From positions 186,001-250,000 of the forward strand of contig NZ_JAESVA010000006.1 of the NCBI RefSeq assembly GCF_020621385.1: a stretch of DNA of 64,000 nucleotides, given 5' to 3'. The notes below the pieces were generated by a model. It was not told the DNA's origin and searched no databases. It saw only the letters and a program-made list of their open reading frames with translations. Positions 51,777 through 60,309 of the stretch are shown here, piece by piece. This DNA comes from Acidisoma cellulosilyticum. Its GTDB lineage: Bacteria > Pseudomonadota > Alphaproteobacteria > Acetobacterales > Acetobacteraceae. The position numbers were made by a program, and so were the translations under genes. Each line of letters opens with the position of its first letter. The first letter of the stretch is position 1.

Positions 51777-52469
51777 ATGACCGAATCCAAGCTGCGCGAG
51801 CAGATCTGCACTTTCGCGCGCTCCTTGTTCGAGCGCGGATTGACGCCCGGCTCCTCCGGCAATATCAGCGCGCGCCTGCCGGAAGGCGGCTGGCTGATGA
51901 CGCCCACCGATGCATCGATGGGCTTTCTCGACCCCGCGCGCATCTCGAAACTGGATGCGAATGCCGCATGGATCTCAGGCGACAAGCCGACCAAGGAGAT
52001 TCCGCTGCATACGGCGCTCTATGACACGCGCCACGGCGCCGGCGCGATTGTTCATCTGCATTCCACGCATTCCGTCGCCGTCTCCATGCTGCCGGAAATC
52101 GATCCCCGCGCCGTCCTGCCGCCGCTCACGCCCTATTACCTCATGCGCGTCGGGCAGACCGCCCTGGTGCCCTACCACCGGCCAGGGGACCCGCAGGTGG
52201 CATCGGCCATTCGCGGGCTCGCCGGAAAATACAGCGCCGTGCTGCTGGCCAATCATGGGCCCGTCGTCGCCGGCAAAAGCCTGGAAGCCGCCGTCTATGC
52301 CATGGAAGAATTGGAGGAGACCGCCAAGCTTTATCTTCTGCTGCGCGGCCTCAACCCACGCGCCTTGTCATCCGCGCAAATCCAGGACCTGGCCGGCACC
52401 TTCGGACTGGATCTGCATCGGGATCACGATGATCCCGATGACCATCACCACCAACCGCATCATCACTGA
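51777..52469 (+). CDS. otnC: 3-oxo-tetronate 4-phosphate decarboxylase, class II aldolase family
   Basis: 230 residues from ATG 51777 (GGGAG 6 nt upstream; the frame opens inside lacI). Class II aldolase/adducin fold: GLTPGSSGNISARLPEGGWLMTPT, Glu74 in KEIPLH, zinc ligands His93/His95 in HLHSTHS and His160 in ANHGPV. OtnC (YgbL) converts 3-oxo-tetronate 4-phosphate to dihydroxyacetone phosphate and CO2 (EC 4.1.1.104), completing the pathway begun by LtnD/DenD-OtnI-OtnK across the divergent promoter. The last 18 residues form an odd His/Asp-rich tail (seven His in the final eight to ten positions) that could bind extra metal. Confidence 0.9.
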   Translation: MTESKLREQICTFARSLFERGLTPGSSGNISARLPEGGWLMTPTDASMGFLDPARISKLDANAAWISGDKPTKEIPLHTALYDTRHGAGAIVHLHSTHSVAVSMLPEIDPRAVLPPLTPYYLMRVGQTALVPYHRPGDPQVASAIRGLAGKYSAVLLANHGPVVAGKSLEAAVYAMEELEETAKLYLLLRGLNPRALSSAQIQDLAGTFGLDLHRDHDDPDDHHHQPHHH

Positions 52470-52565
52470 CGCGCGCTTCGACGCATTCACACCAGACGGC
52501 GGCCGTCTGCCGCCGTCACGACCGCGATTTCAACGACGATATAGGGTGACCATACAAGCCTGCCC

Positions 52566-52604
52566 TTGACGCTGCTCTGCCCACTGGTATGGTACCCGAA
52601 CCAG
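52566..52604 (+). promoter_or_regulatory. sigma70-like promoter and overlapping dyad before importer E
   Basis: TTGACG (52566-52571) and TATGGT (52588-52593) are spaced by 16 bp. CTGGT (52584-52588) and ACCAG (52600-52604) form an inverted repeat across the -10 region with GGTACC inside. The position over the -10 fits repression, possibly by the GntR protein at 56588. Confidence 0.5.
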
Positions 52605-52649
52605 AAACAATAGCGAACGCCGGAAAGGCGTCGAAAAAGGGGAAACCGA

Positions 52650-53624
52650 ATGAAAAGGCGAGCGCTTCTTGCGGCGACTGCGTCCGCGGCGGCCATGGGT
52701 CTGCTGGATGTCGACAAAGTCTTCGCAGCCGACAAGCAGATCGTTTATCTGACGCCGGGTCTGGATCTGCCGTTCTGGCGGGCTGTCGCCAAAGGCGTCG
52801 GCGCCCATGCCAAGGCCGCCGGTTATGACTATAAGGTCTTCGACTCGCATAACAGCGCGCAGACGCAGTTGCAGAATGCGCAAGACGCCATCGCGCGCAA
52901 TGTCGCCGGCATCGTCATTTCGCCGACTGACAGTTCCACGGCGCCGAGCGTGCTGGCGCTCGCACAGCGCAACGGCATACCCGTCGTCATCTGCGATATC
53001 GGCACCAATGGCGGCGATTACGTGTCCTTCATCAAGTCCGACAATTACAAGGGCGCCTACGGGGTCGGTGCGGCCTTCGCCAAAGCGCTCATCGCCAAAG
53101 GCTATCAGAAAGATCCCTTCGGTCTGGTGACGATTTCGCTGGCCCGCAAGAACGGCCAGGACCGCACGAACGGATTTCGCGATGCCATGAAGGCGGCCGG
53201 TCTGGTCGATCAAGCCGCGTTGAAGCAGATGGCCTCCTACACGACCGACGAAACCTATAAATTCGTCCAGGACATGCTGACGGCGTCGCCCAACCTGCAT
53301 GGCATCTTCGTCGAAACCGATCAGCCGACGCTCGGCGCCATTCAGGCCCTCAAGGCCGCCAATCGTCAAAACGACGTGCTGGTCGCAAGCTTCGACGGCA
53401 TCCCGGAATTCATCGATCTGCTCAAAAGCGGACAGATCGTCGTGGCCGGCATGCAGCAGCCTTATCTGATGGGCAATCAGGCAGCGGATGCGCTTCTGTC
53501 GGCCCTGAAGGGCGGCAAGCCCGCGAAGGAAATCCTGGTGCCGATCATGATCGCCACGCATGAGAATATCGACAGTCTGGTGCCGGTCGCCAATAAGACC
53601 GTCTTCGCTTTGGGCGACGGCTGA
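52650..53624 (+). CDS. CUT2 substrate-binding protein with Tat-like signal, importer E
   Basis: 324 residues; AGGGGAAA precedes the ATG. The leader MKRRALLAATASAAAMG has the RR-x-x-LL form of a twin-arginine signal, cleaved near VFA-AD (residue 27). The mature part is Peripla_BP_4: IVYLTPGLDLPFWRAVAKGVGAHAKAAGYDY, GIVISPTDSSTAPSVLALAQ, IPVVICDIG and VASFDGIPEFIDLLKSGQI. PFW supplies the aromatic contact usual for sugar stacking. First gene of operon E. Confidence 0.92.
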   Translation: MKRRALLAATASAAAMGLLDVDKVFAADKQIVYLTPGLDLPFWRAVAKGVGAHAKAAGYDYKVFDSHNSAQTQLQNAQDAIARNVAGIVISPTDSSTAPSVLALAQRNGIPVVICDIGTNGGDYVSFIKSDNYKGAYGVGAAFAKALIAKGYQKDPFGLVTISLARKNGQDRTNGFRDAMKAAGLVDQAALKQMASYTTDETYKFVQDMLTASPNLHGIFVETDQPTLGAIQALKAANRQNDVLVASFDGIPEFIDLLKSGQIVVAGMQQPYLMGNQAADALLSALKGGKPAKEILVPIMIATHENIDSLVPVANKTVFALGDG

Positions 53625-53635
53625 CAGCGTCGACG

Positions 53636-55579
53636 ATGCCGTCAAGCCATGCCGCTGTGACCGGTCGTGCTGTGACAGCCGAACGGCTTGAGCCTGTTCT
53701 GACGGTGAGCGGCGCCGAAAAATCCTTCGGTGCCGCCCGCGCGCTCAGCAACGCGACTATCGCCCTGCGGCGCGGCGAAGTGCATGGGCTGCTCGGCGCC
53801 AACGGCGCCGGCAAGTCCACGCTTTCCCGCGTCATGTCCGGCCATATCCGGCCTGACAAGGGCAGCATCACCCTGGACGGCCAGGCATTGTCCTTGCGCA
53901 ATCCTCGTGCCGGGCTGGATGCGGGCATTGTCCTCGTCACGCAGGAAACCACGCTCGCGGCCGATCTGTCGGTCATGGAAAATATTTTCCTGGCCGATAT
54001 GGGCACGCCTGGTCGGCTGTCTTTTTCGACCTTGCGAAAAAATGGTCTCAGGATCCTGAATTTCCTCGGGCAAGGCGATTCGTTAAGACTAGATGACAAG
54101 GTGAACAGCCTTTCGATCGCGCAAAAGCAATTGGTCGAGATTGCGAAAGCCTTGGCCGTCAAAGCCAAAATCATCATCTTCGATGAGCCGACATCCTCGC
54201 TCAGCCCCAGCGAGGTCGACCGGCTGTTCAGCCTGTTCGACAGGCTTCGCTCCGAAGGCTGTGCGATCGTCTTCGTCTCTCATCGTCTGGAGGAAGTGTT
54301 TCGCATCACGGATTGCGTCACGGTGATGCGGGAAGGCCGATCCGTCGCCGAATCCGTCGCCACCGCGTCGCTCAGCCAAGCCGATCTCATTCGCCTCATG
54401 GTCGGGCAGGAACTCGGGTCGGTCTATGCGAACCGGGTCGCGGCCACCCACGACAAGGGCCTGTGCCGTCTGTCGGTCAGGAACCTGGCCGTTGATCCCA
54501 TCGTCAAGGACATCTCCTTCGATCTGCATCGGGGCGAAATTCTTGGCCTCGGCGGTCTGGTCGGCGCGGGCCGATCCGAAACGCTCGAAGCCATATTCGG
54601 ATTGCGCAAACGGCGCGCTGGCAGCATGCAACTCGACGGCTCGCCCTTCGCGCCCCGCACGCCGGCCCAGGCCATTCGCGCCGGCGTCGCTTTGGTGCCC
54701 GAGGATCGGCGCCATCAGGCCATCGCGCCGGATATGACGGTCGCCGAGAATCTGCTGCTCGGCCATCTTGCCGCATCGAAGGGTTTCCTCTGCGGCTATA
54801 AGCGCCGCAATGCCGAGATAGAGGCGTTGCTGGCTCTGCTGGAACTGCCCTTGTCGCGGCTGCGGGACGATAGCCTGCTGAACCTCTCCGGCGGCATGCA
54901 GCAGAAGATCATCATCGCCCGTTGGCTGCTGCTGAAGCCCAAGGTTCTCATGCTCGATGAGCCGACACGCGGGGTTGATATCGCGACGCGCGCCTCGATC
55001 TACAAGCTCCTGCGCAAGATCGCCGATGAAGGCGTCGCGGTTCTGGTCGTCTCCTCGGATTTCGAGGAATTGCTCGGCTTGTGCGAGCGGGTGATCGTCG
55101 TCAGCGACGGCCGCTCCACCGCCGATTTGCCGGCCGCGTCCCTGGTCGAGGAGACGCTGACCTTTCTGGCCGCGCCGCGCAGTTCCATGGCGCCTGTCCA
55201 GACCTTGTTGACCAGTCTGGCTGCCGCGTATGACGGGATGGCGTTCTGGGGTATTTTCGACCAGCAGCGTATCACGTTTCTGGCGACAGCCGCGGCCGCC
55301 CCGCCACCATGGTTGCGCGCCGGTCAGGTCGCCGAGGTCGATCGCTTGCCGATCGGCGCTTTGCTGCAGAACGGGCATAATAACGTCAGCAGCGACCAAA
55401 CCTATCAGATCCTGACGATGCCGCTGACAAATGAACGCGGCCATGAGAACGGCTTCATTGCGCTGGTCGTCTCGGCCAGTGCCGCACCGCTTCCCGCGCA
55501 GATCGTGCAACAGCGCGTGGTCGAAACCCTCGCGGCAGTTCCCTTGGCCCAAAGGGACGATATGGGAGACAGGCTATGA
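53636..55579 (+). CDS. CUT2 ABC importer ATPase with extra C-terminal domain, importer E
   Basis: 647 residues, about 140 longer than normal. Residues 20-511 are a standard RbsA-type double ATPase (GANGAGKST 54-62, LSIAQKQ 159-165, IIIFDEPTSS 179-188; second domain LSGGMQQK 417-424, VLMLDEPTRGVD 437-448). Residues 512-647 form an extension with alternating hydrophobic strands (FWGIFDQQRITFLATAAAA, WLRAGQVAEVDRLPIGALLQNG, YQILTMPLTNERGHENGFIALVVS) resembling a small GAF-like or IclR-type sensory fold. I cannot name the family. It may sense substrate or signal to gate transport. ATG 53636 lacks a clear ribosome-binding site and is 11 nt after the binding-protein stop. Confidence 0.88.
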   Translation: MPSSHAAVTGRAVTAERLEPVLTVSGAEKSFGAARALSNATIALRRGEVHGLLGANGAGKSTLSRVMSGHIRPDKGSITLDGQALSLRNPRAGLDAGIVLVTQETTLAADLSVMENIFLADMGTPGRLSFSTLRKNGLRILNFLGQGDSLRLDDKVNSLSIAQKQLVEIAKALAVKAKIIIFDEPTSSLSPSEVDRLFSLFDRLRSEGCAIVFVSHRLEEVFRITDCVTVMREGRSVAESVATASLSQADLIRLMVGQELGSVYANRVAATHDKGLCRLSVRNLAVDPIVKDISFDLHRGEILGLGGLVGAGRSETLEAIFGLRKRRAGSMQLDGSPFAPRTPAQAIRAGVALVPEDRRHQAIAPDMTVAENLLLGHLAASKGFLCGYKRRNAEIEALLALLELPLSRLRDDSLLNLSGGMQQKIIIARWLLLKPKVLMLDEPTRGVDIATRASIYKLLRKIADEGVAVLVVSSDFEELLGLCERVIVVSDGRSTADLPAASLVEETLTFLAAPRSSMAPVQTLLTSLAAAYDGMAFWGIFDQQRITFLATAAAAPPPWLRAGQVAEVDRLPIGALLQNGHNNVSSDQTYQILTMPLTNERGHENGFIALVVSASAAPLPAQIVQQRVVETLAAVPLAQRDDMGDRL

Positions 55580-56571
55580 GCGGCAATTCTCAATTGGCCT
55601 TGCCGCGTACAAAGCGCCGCTTGCCCGGCCAGATCGGTCGTTTCGTGATGGCGCGGCTTGAACTCAGAATGCTGGCATTGGCGATTTTCATCGCCGTCGT
55701 TTTGTCCCTCGCCTCGCCCTATTTTTTGACCGTCAAGAATCTGCTCAACCTTCTCGACCAATCCATCGTCATCGGCGTCGTCTCCATCGGCATGACCTTC
55801 GTCATTCTGACCGGCGGCATCGACCTGTCCGTGGGTTCGGTCGCGGGTGTCTCCGGCATTATCTTCGGCATGACCATTCCTGTGCTCGGACTGGCCGGTG
55901 CCGCCGTCGCGGCCCTGCTGACAGGAACCCTGGCGGGATTGATCTCCGGTGTGCTGATCGCGGAATTCGGTCTGGCGTCTTTCGTCGTGACGCTGGGCAT
56001 GATGGCGATCGGACGCAGCCTCGCCTATATCATATCCGGCGGCCAGGCGATTTCGAGTATTCCCTTTGTTCTGAACGCCTATGAATACGTCACCATACTC
56101 GGCATCCGGGCGAACGTCCTTGTCCTGCTCGTCGCCTATGCTCTGGCCTGGTTCTACTTGTCCTATACGAAGGGCGGAAGGACCATCTATGCCTTGGGCT
56201 CGAACCGCGAAGCCGCGCGTACCGCGGGCCTCAATATCCGTCTTTATGCGATCCTGCCTTATGTCATCTCCGGTTGCCTGGCGGCCTTTTCGATTATCCT
56301 GACCACCGGACAACTGCTATCCGTCGATCCGCTCGCCGGCAATCTCATGGAACTCGATTCCATCGCCGCCGTCGTCATCGGCGGCGCAAGCCTTTATGGC
56401 GGGCGCGGTTCCGTCATCGGCACGCTGCTCGGTGTTTTCATCATGGTGATGATCCGCAACGGACTGAACTTGCTGGGCGTCTCGCCCTTCTGGCAAGGCA
56501 CGGCGATCGGTATCATCATCATCACCGCCGTGTTGCTGGAACGTCTGCTGAGCGGCCGGCGGACAAGATGA
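55576..56571 (+). CDS. CUT2 ABC importer permease, importer E
   Basis: 331 residues, RbsC family, with ILTGGIDLSVGSVAGVSGIIFG and ASLYGGRGSVIGTLLGVFIMVMIRNGLNLLGV, both standard. The start overlaps the extended ATPase by 4 nt (ATGA), so the unusual C-terminal domain is genuinely in frame and not a readthrough into a separate gene. A single permease implies a homodimer. Confidence 0.93.
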   Translation: MSGNSQLALPRTKRRLPGQIGRFVMARLELRMLALAIFIAVVLSLASPYFLTVKNLLNLLDQSIVIGVVSIGMTFVILTGGIDLSVGSVAGVSGIIFGMTIPVLGLAGAAVAALLTGTLAGLISGVLIAEFGLASFVVTLGMMAIGRSLAYIISGGQAISSIPFVLNAYEYVTILGIRANVLVLLVAYALAWFYLSYTKGGRTIYALGSNREAARTAGLNIRLYAILPYVISGCLAAFSIILTTGQLLSVDPLAGNLMELDSIAAVVIGGASLYGGRGSVIGTLLGVFIMVMIRNGLNLLGVSPFWQGTAIGIIIITAVLLERLLSGRRTR

Positions 56572-56587
56572 TATCGGGACAAGCGCG

Positions 56588-57316
56588 ATGACAGTGGATC
56601 GGCCTCTCTCCGAGGTCAAAGTCGGTCTGACCAAGCGCACGATGCGGGAGCAGATCGCCGATAAGATCACCGCGATGATCGTCGCCGGCCTGCTGCGCCC
56701 GGACGATGAACTGCCAAGCGAGCGCGATCTGGCGGTGACTTTGGGCGTCAGTCGGGAAACGGTGCGCGGGGCCGTACAATGTCTGGCGGCGCTGGGCATG
56801 GTCGAAATCGCCCAGGGGTCGCGCAGCCGTGTCGTCGATATGGCGCGATGGGCCAAGCATCCACCGCGCGACGCCGATATTCAGCGTTACACGGCCTTGG
56901 AAGTGCATAATGCCCGTTGCCTTGTCGAAGTGGCGGGCGCGCGCACGGCAGCCTTATCGATCACGCCATCGGCTTTGGGCCGTCTGCACCAGCTTGTGCA
57001 ACAACAGAAGACGATGGTGGGTGATCCGGTCTCCTTCCAGATCTCCGACATGGAGTTTCACACCACCATCTACGAGGCCAGCAGCAACCGCCTTCTCACC
57101 GCTTTCCTGACGGATATCTATGGCTACGCACTCGATATGCGGCGGCGCGCCTTGCTGGTTCCACATGCGGTGCAGAAAAGCCTGAAGGATCATGAGGCTA
57201 TTCTATTCGCCATCGACCGGGGGGATGCGGACGGTGCCGCCGCCGCGATGTCCACCCATCTCGCCCGCGTTCACCGCACCACCCAGGCGTCCCGCCGCTT
57301 ATCGGCGACGCCCTAG
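56588..57316 (+). CDS. FadR-subfamily GntR transcriptional regulator (region E)
   Basis: 242 residues, 17 nt after the permease stop, so it is inside the operon it probably controls. HTH: MREQIADKITAMIVAGLLRPDDELPSERDLAVTLGVSRETVRGAVQCLAALGMVEIAQGSRSRV. FCD domain with ISDMEFHTTIYEAS, LKDHEAILFAI and STHLARVHR giving the Asp/His metal set. Its wing and first helices differ from the region B and C regulators. Confidence 0.9.
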   Translation: MTVDRPLSEVKVGLTKRTMREQIADKITAMIVAGLLRPDDELPSERDLAVTLGVSRETVRGAVQCLAALGMVEIAQGSRSRVVDMARWAKHPPRDADIQRYTALEVHNARCLVEVAGARTAALSITPSALGRLHQLVQQQKTMVGDPVSFQISDMEFHTTIYEASSNRLLTAFLTDIYGYALDMRRRALLVPHAVQKSLKDHEAILFAIDRGDADGAAAAMSTHLARVHRTTQASRRLSATP

Positions 57317-57346
57317 ACTGCTCAAGTTTGATGAGGAAATGCGCTT

Positions 57347-58342
57347 ATGCACGTTCTGATAATCGGTGCTGCCGGCATGCTCGGCCGCAAGCTCAGCGAA
57401 GGTCTGGTGTCGGACGGTAAGATCGGGGACCGCGCGATCAAGCGTCTGACCTTGGCTGATGCGATCGCACCCAAGGTTCCGCACGGTTTCACGGGCGATG
57501 CCGCCTGCGTCACGGTCGATCTCACCGCGCCGGATGCGGCGGCCAGCCTGCTGCACGCGAAGCCCGACGTGATTTTTCATCTGGCGGCCATCGTCTCCGG
57601 CGAAGCGGAAGTCGATTTCGAAAAGGGCTATGCGGTCAATCTTGACGGCACCCGCGCGCTGTTCGAGGAAATTCGCCTTGCCCAGAAGGACGGTCCCTGG
57701 AAGCCGCGCCTCGTCTTCGCCTCGTCCATTGCCGTCTTCGGCGGGGATATGCCGGATGTCATCGGCGACGATTATTTCCATACGCCTGAGACAAGCTATG
57801 GCACCCAGAAGGCCATTTGCGAGCTGCTGCTTGCGGATTATTCCCGGCGCGGCATTTTCGACGGCATCGCCATCCGCCTGCCGACCGTTTGCGTGCGCCC
57901 CGGTGCGCCGAACAAGGCCGCGTCGGGCTTCTTTTCCGGCATCATCCGGGAGCCGCTGGCCGGTCTCCCCGCCATCCTGCCGGTCAGCGACGATGTCCGC
58001 CACTGGATGGCCAGCCCACGCGCGACCGTCGCGTTTCTGATCCATGCGGCTGAGATCGATTTGTCATTGATGAAGAACCGCCGCTGCATCACGATGCCGG
58101 GAACCTCCGTCACCGTCAAAGAGCAGATCGATGCCCTGGTTCGCGTCGCCGGCACCAAACTGGCCGATCTGATCGAGCGGAAGCGCGATCCGGCGATCGA
58201 GCTGATCGTCAGCGGCTGGGCACGCGGCTTCAATCCGCAGCGCGCGGAAAGTCTCGGTTTCAAAGCCGATAAAGAATTCGATGACATCGTCCGGATTCAT
58301 ATCCAGGACGAATTGGGCGGCAAACTGCCGAATCTGGGGTGA
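57347..58342 (+). CDS. denD: D-erythronate dehydrogenase-type NAD-dependent enzyme (copy 2)
   Basis: 331 residues, extended SDR. GAAGMLG (7-13), FHLAAIVSGEAEVDFEKGYAVNLDGTR (78-103), Ser127 region FASSIAVFGG, Tyr151-x3-Lys155 in TSYGTQKAICELLLADYSRRG, RLPTVCVRPGAPNKAASGFFSGIIREPL. This is the better match of the two to the DenD pattern I know. Its partner is a TIM-barrel isomerase rather than OtnI, so it may act in a separate erythronate-like pathway. It overlaps no gene but lies 30 nt after gntR and 5 nt before the next start. Confidence 0.82.
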   Translation: MHVLIIGAAGMLGRKLSEGLVSDGKIGDRAIKRLTLADAIAPKVPHGFTGDAACVTVDLTAPDAAASLLHAKPDVIFHLAAIVSGEAEVDFEKGYAVNLDGTRALFEEIRLAQKDGPWKPRLVFASSIAVFGGDMPDVIGDDYFHTPETSYGTQKAICELLLADYSRRGIFDGIAIRLPTVCVRPGAPNKAASGFFSGIIREPLAGLPAILPVSDDVRHWMASPRATVAFLIHAAEIDLSLMKNRRCITMPGTSVTVKEQIDALVRVAGTKLADLIERKRDPAIELIVSGWARGFNPQRAESLGFKADKEFDDIVRIHIQDELGGKLPNLG

Positions 58343-58347
58343 ACAGC

Positions 58348-59310
58348 ATGTCCGGAACACAGCCTGTCAAGACTTGGACGCGGGATAACTGGCCGATCGC
58401 GGCAGCGATGATCCAATATCCCAATAGCCTTCCGGGTGGCGGATCCGTGCAGGATCAATCGGCCGAAGGCTGGGCCTCGACTTTGGAGGATATCGTCGAC
58501 GCCGGCTTCACGGATCTCGACCCGACCGATTCATGGCTGCGCCTGGCCGATCTTTCAAAATCGCGCCTGGACGAATTCATGGGCGTCGTGTCATCGCTTG
58601 GCCTGACAATTCCGGCGATTTCGACATCCCGCCGCAGCGTCATCGATCCGGACCAAGGTGACGCCTATCTGGACTATAGCCATAGGGTCATTGATACCGC
58701 TGCTGGTATCGGCGCGAAGGCCGTATCCTTCGGATTGTTCGGCCCGCTATCCCCGGCGCAAAAGCAGGTCCTGTGGTTTTGGACGAAACCCGGCGTGACC
58801 AACCCGGATGATCCCGCGACCTGGCAAAAGGCCGTGTCCCGTATCCGCGAGCTTGGCCGGCATGCGGCCGAGGTCGGGTTGGAAGTCTCGCTGGAAATGT
58901 ATGAGGATACTTATCTCGGCACGGCGGACAGCGCCGTCCGCTTCGTGACGGAGGTCGATTGCCCGGCTGTCGGTCTCAATCTCGACCTCGGCAACCTCAT
59001 CCGCCTGCATCGTCCGATCGAGCACTGGCAAACCATGCTGGAAAAGACCGTGCCTTTCGCCAAATACTGGCATGTCAAAAACTATATGCGCGATGAAGAC
59101 CCGGATTCCGGCAGCATTGTCACCATGCCGACGCCGATGGAGTCAGGCCTCATCAGCTATCGCGTTGCCATCAAAATGGCAATCGCTGCCGGTTTCAACA
59201 GCGCATTTCTCGTCGAACATTACGGCGGCGACGGCCTGAGCATATGCGCGCGCAATCGTGACTATCTGCGCAGCATTCTGCCGAAGGCGCGACTGGGTTT
59301 GACGCCATAA
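58348..59310 (+). CDS. xylose-isomerase-like TIM-barrel sugar isomerase/epimerase or decarboxylase
   Basis: 320 residues from ATG 58348 (GTG 58339 in frame is the alternative). The AP_endonuc_2/xylose-isomerase-like barrel is indicated by GWASTLEDIVDAGFTDLDPTDSW, GLEVSLEMYEDTYLGT (metal Glu), VGLNLDLGNLIRLHRPIE (Asp), YWHVKNYM (His) and FLVEHYGGDG (Glu). It is the last gene of operon E. By analogy with OtnI after DenD/LtnD it might isomerise the 2-oxo product of the adjacent DenD, or decarboxylate a 3-oxo acid as do related enzymes of branched sugar-acid routes. No closer assignment is possible. Confidence 0.8.
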   Translation: MSGTQPVKTWTRDNWPIAAAMIQYPNSLPGGGSVQDQSAEGWASTLEDIVDAGFTDLDPTDSWLRLADLSKSRLDEFMGVVSSLGLTIPAISTSRRSVIDPDQGDAYLDYSHRVIDTAAGIGAKAVSFGLFGPLSPAQKQVLWFWTKPGVTNPDDPATWQKAVSRIRELGRHAAEVGLEVSLEMYEDTYLGTADSAVRFVTEVDCPAVGLNLDLGNLIRLHRPIEHWQTMLEKTVPFAKYWHVKNYMRDEDPDSGSIVTMPTPMESGLISYRVAIKMAIAAGFNSAFLVEHYGGDGLSICARNRDYLRSILPKARLGLTP

Positions 59311-59314
59311 CAAC

Positions 59315-59364
59315 GACAGTACAGCGTCGGGCAGGCGGATGACCTTGCCCAACGCCGCCCTGTC
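59315..59364. terminator. imperfect nested hairpin between convergent operons E and F
   Basis: GACAG (59315-59319) and CTGTC (59360-59364) enclose GCGTCGGGCA (59324-59333) and TGCCCAACGC (59346-59355), which pair with one mismatch. It occupies the 75-nt gap between convergent genes ending at 59310 and 59386. A bidirectional terminator is the likely role. Confidence 0.45.
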
Positions 59365-59385
59365 ATTGGCCGATCGCGGCAATCC

Positions 59386-60294
59386 TCAGGGTCTCTGGAT
59401 GCCGATCGTATTGAGATAGACCGACTGCAGCTTGCTTTTGCCAGTGATAAACAGACGATTGCGTTTGGCACCGCCGAAGCAAAGATTGGCAACGACTTCA
59501 CCGGTCAGAATCTTGCCGAGCAAACGTCCGTCCTGACCATAGCAATGGACGCCGTCACCCGCGGCAACCCATAAATTGCCTCGCTCATCGATCCTCAGAC
59601 CGTCAGGCACGCCGGGATCGATCTCGGTAAAGATTGCGCCCCCCGACAGCGTACCATTCCGGTTGACCTGAAACTTGCGGATATGATGCGGGGCGTCCTG
59701 GTCATGCGACCTTCCGCTATCGGCTACGAAAAGCGCCGTCTCATCCGCCGAGAAAGCCAGCCCATTCGGTTTGACGAAATCATCCGCGACGATCGCGAGG
59801 TCCCCCGTGATCGGGTCAAGCCGAAAGACATGGCAACCGTCAAGCTCGCTTTCGGCTTTATGACCTTCGTAATCGGTCAATATCCCATAAGGGGGATCGG
59901 TAAACCAAATAGCGCCATCGCTCGTGACGACGACGTCGTTCGGGGAATTCAGCCGGCGGCCCTGAAAATTATCCGCCAGCACGGTGATGCTTCCGTCATA
60001 CTCCGTGCGCGTCACACGCCGCCCGCCATGCTCGCAGGTCAGCAGCCGCCCCTCCCGGTCGCGGGTATTGCCATTCGCAAAATTGGACGGCGAACGGAAC
60101 AGCGAGACCTGGCCGCTCGTCTCATCCCATTTCAGCATCCGGTCCTTGGGAATATCGCTGAACAGCAAAGCGCGATTATCGCCGAACCAGACAGGCCCCT
60201 CCCCCCAGGCCAGACCATCGGCCAGGATTTCAAGATCGCAAACCGGAATGATGTAGTCGGAGAAGGTCTTATCTTGAGTTTCGAAATAGGACAT
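59386..60294 (-). CDS. SMP-30/gluconolactonase-family lactonase (operon F)
   Basis: 302 residues, SGL propeller. Glu32 in WGEGPVWF, Asn119 in SPNDVVV, Asn177 in KPNGLAF and Asp192 in VADSG are the metal/catalytic positions; all are present. It shares the block RSPSNFANGNTRDREGRLLTCEHGGRRVTRTEYDGSI with the operon C lactonase, so the two are paralogues of different age. It is the last gene of operon F, 15 nt after the GntR gene. Confidence 0.9.
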   Translation of the reverse strand: MSYFETQDKTFSDYIIPVCDLEILADGLAWGEGPVWFGDNRALLFSDIPKDRMLKWDETSGQVSLFRSPSNFANGNTRDREGRLLTCEHGGRRVTRTEYDGSITVLADNFQGRRLNSPNDVVVTSDGAIWFTDPPYGILTDYEGHKAESELDGCHVFRLDPITGDLAIVADDFVKPNGLAFSADETALFVADSGRSHDQDAPHHIRKFQVNRNGTLSGGAIFTEIDPGVPDGLRIDERGNLWVAAGDGVHCYGQDGRLLGKILTGEVVANLCFGGAKRNRLFITGKSKLQSVYLNTIGIQRP

Positions 60295-60309
60295 TTTCTC
60301 TCTTTTTTC

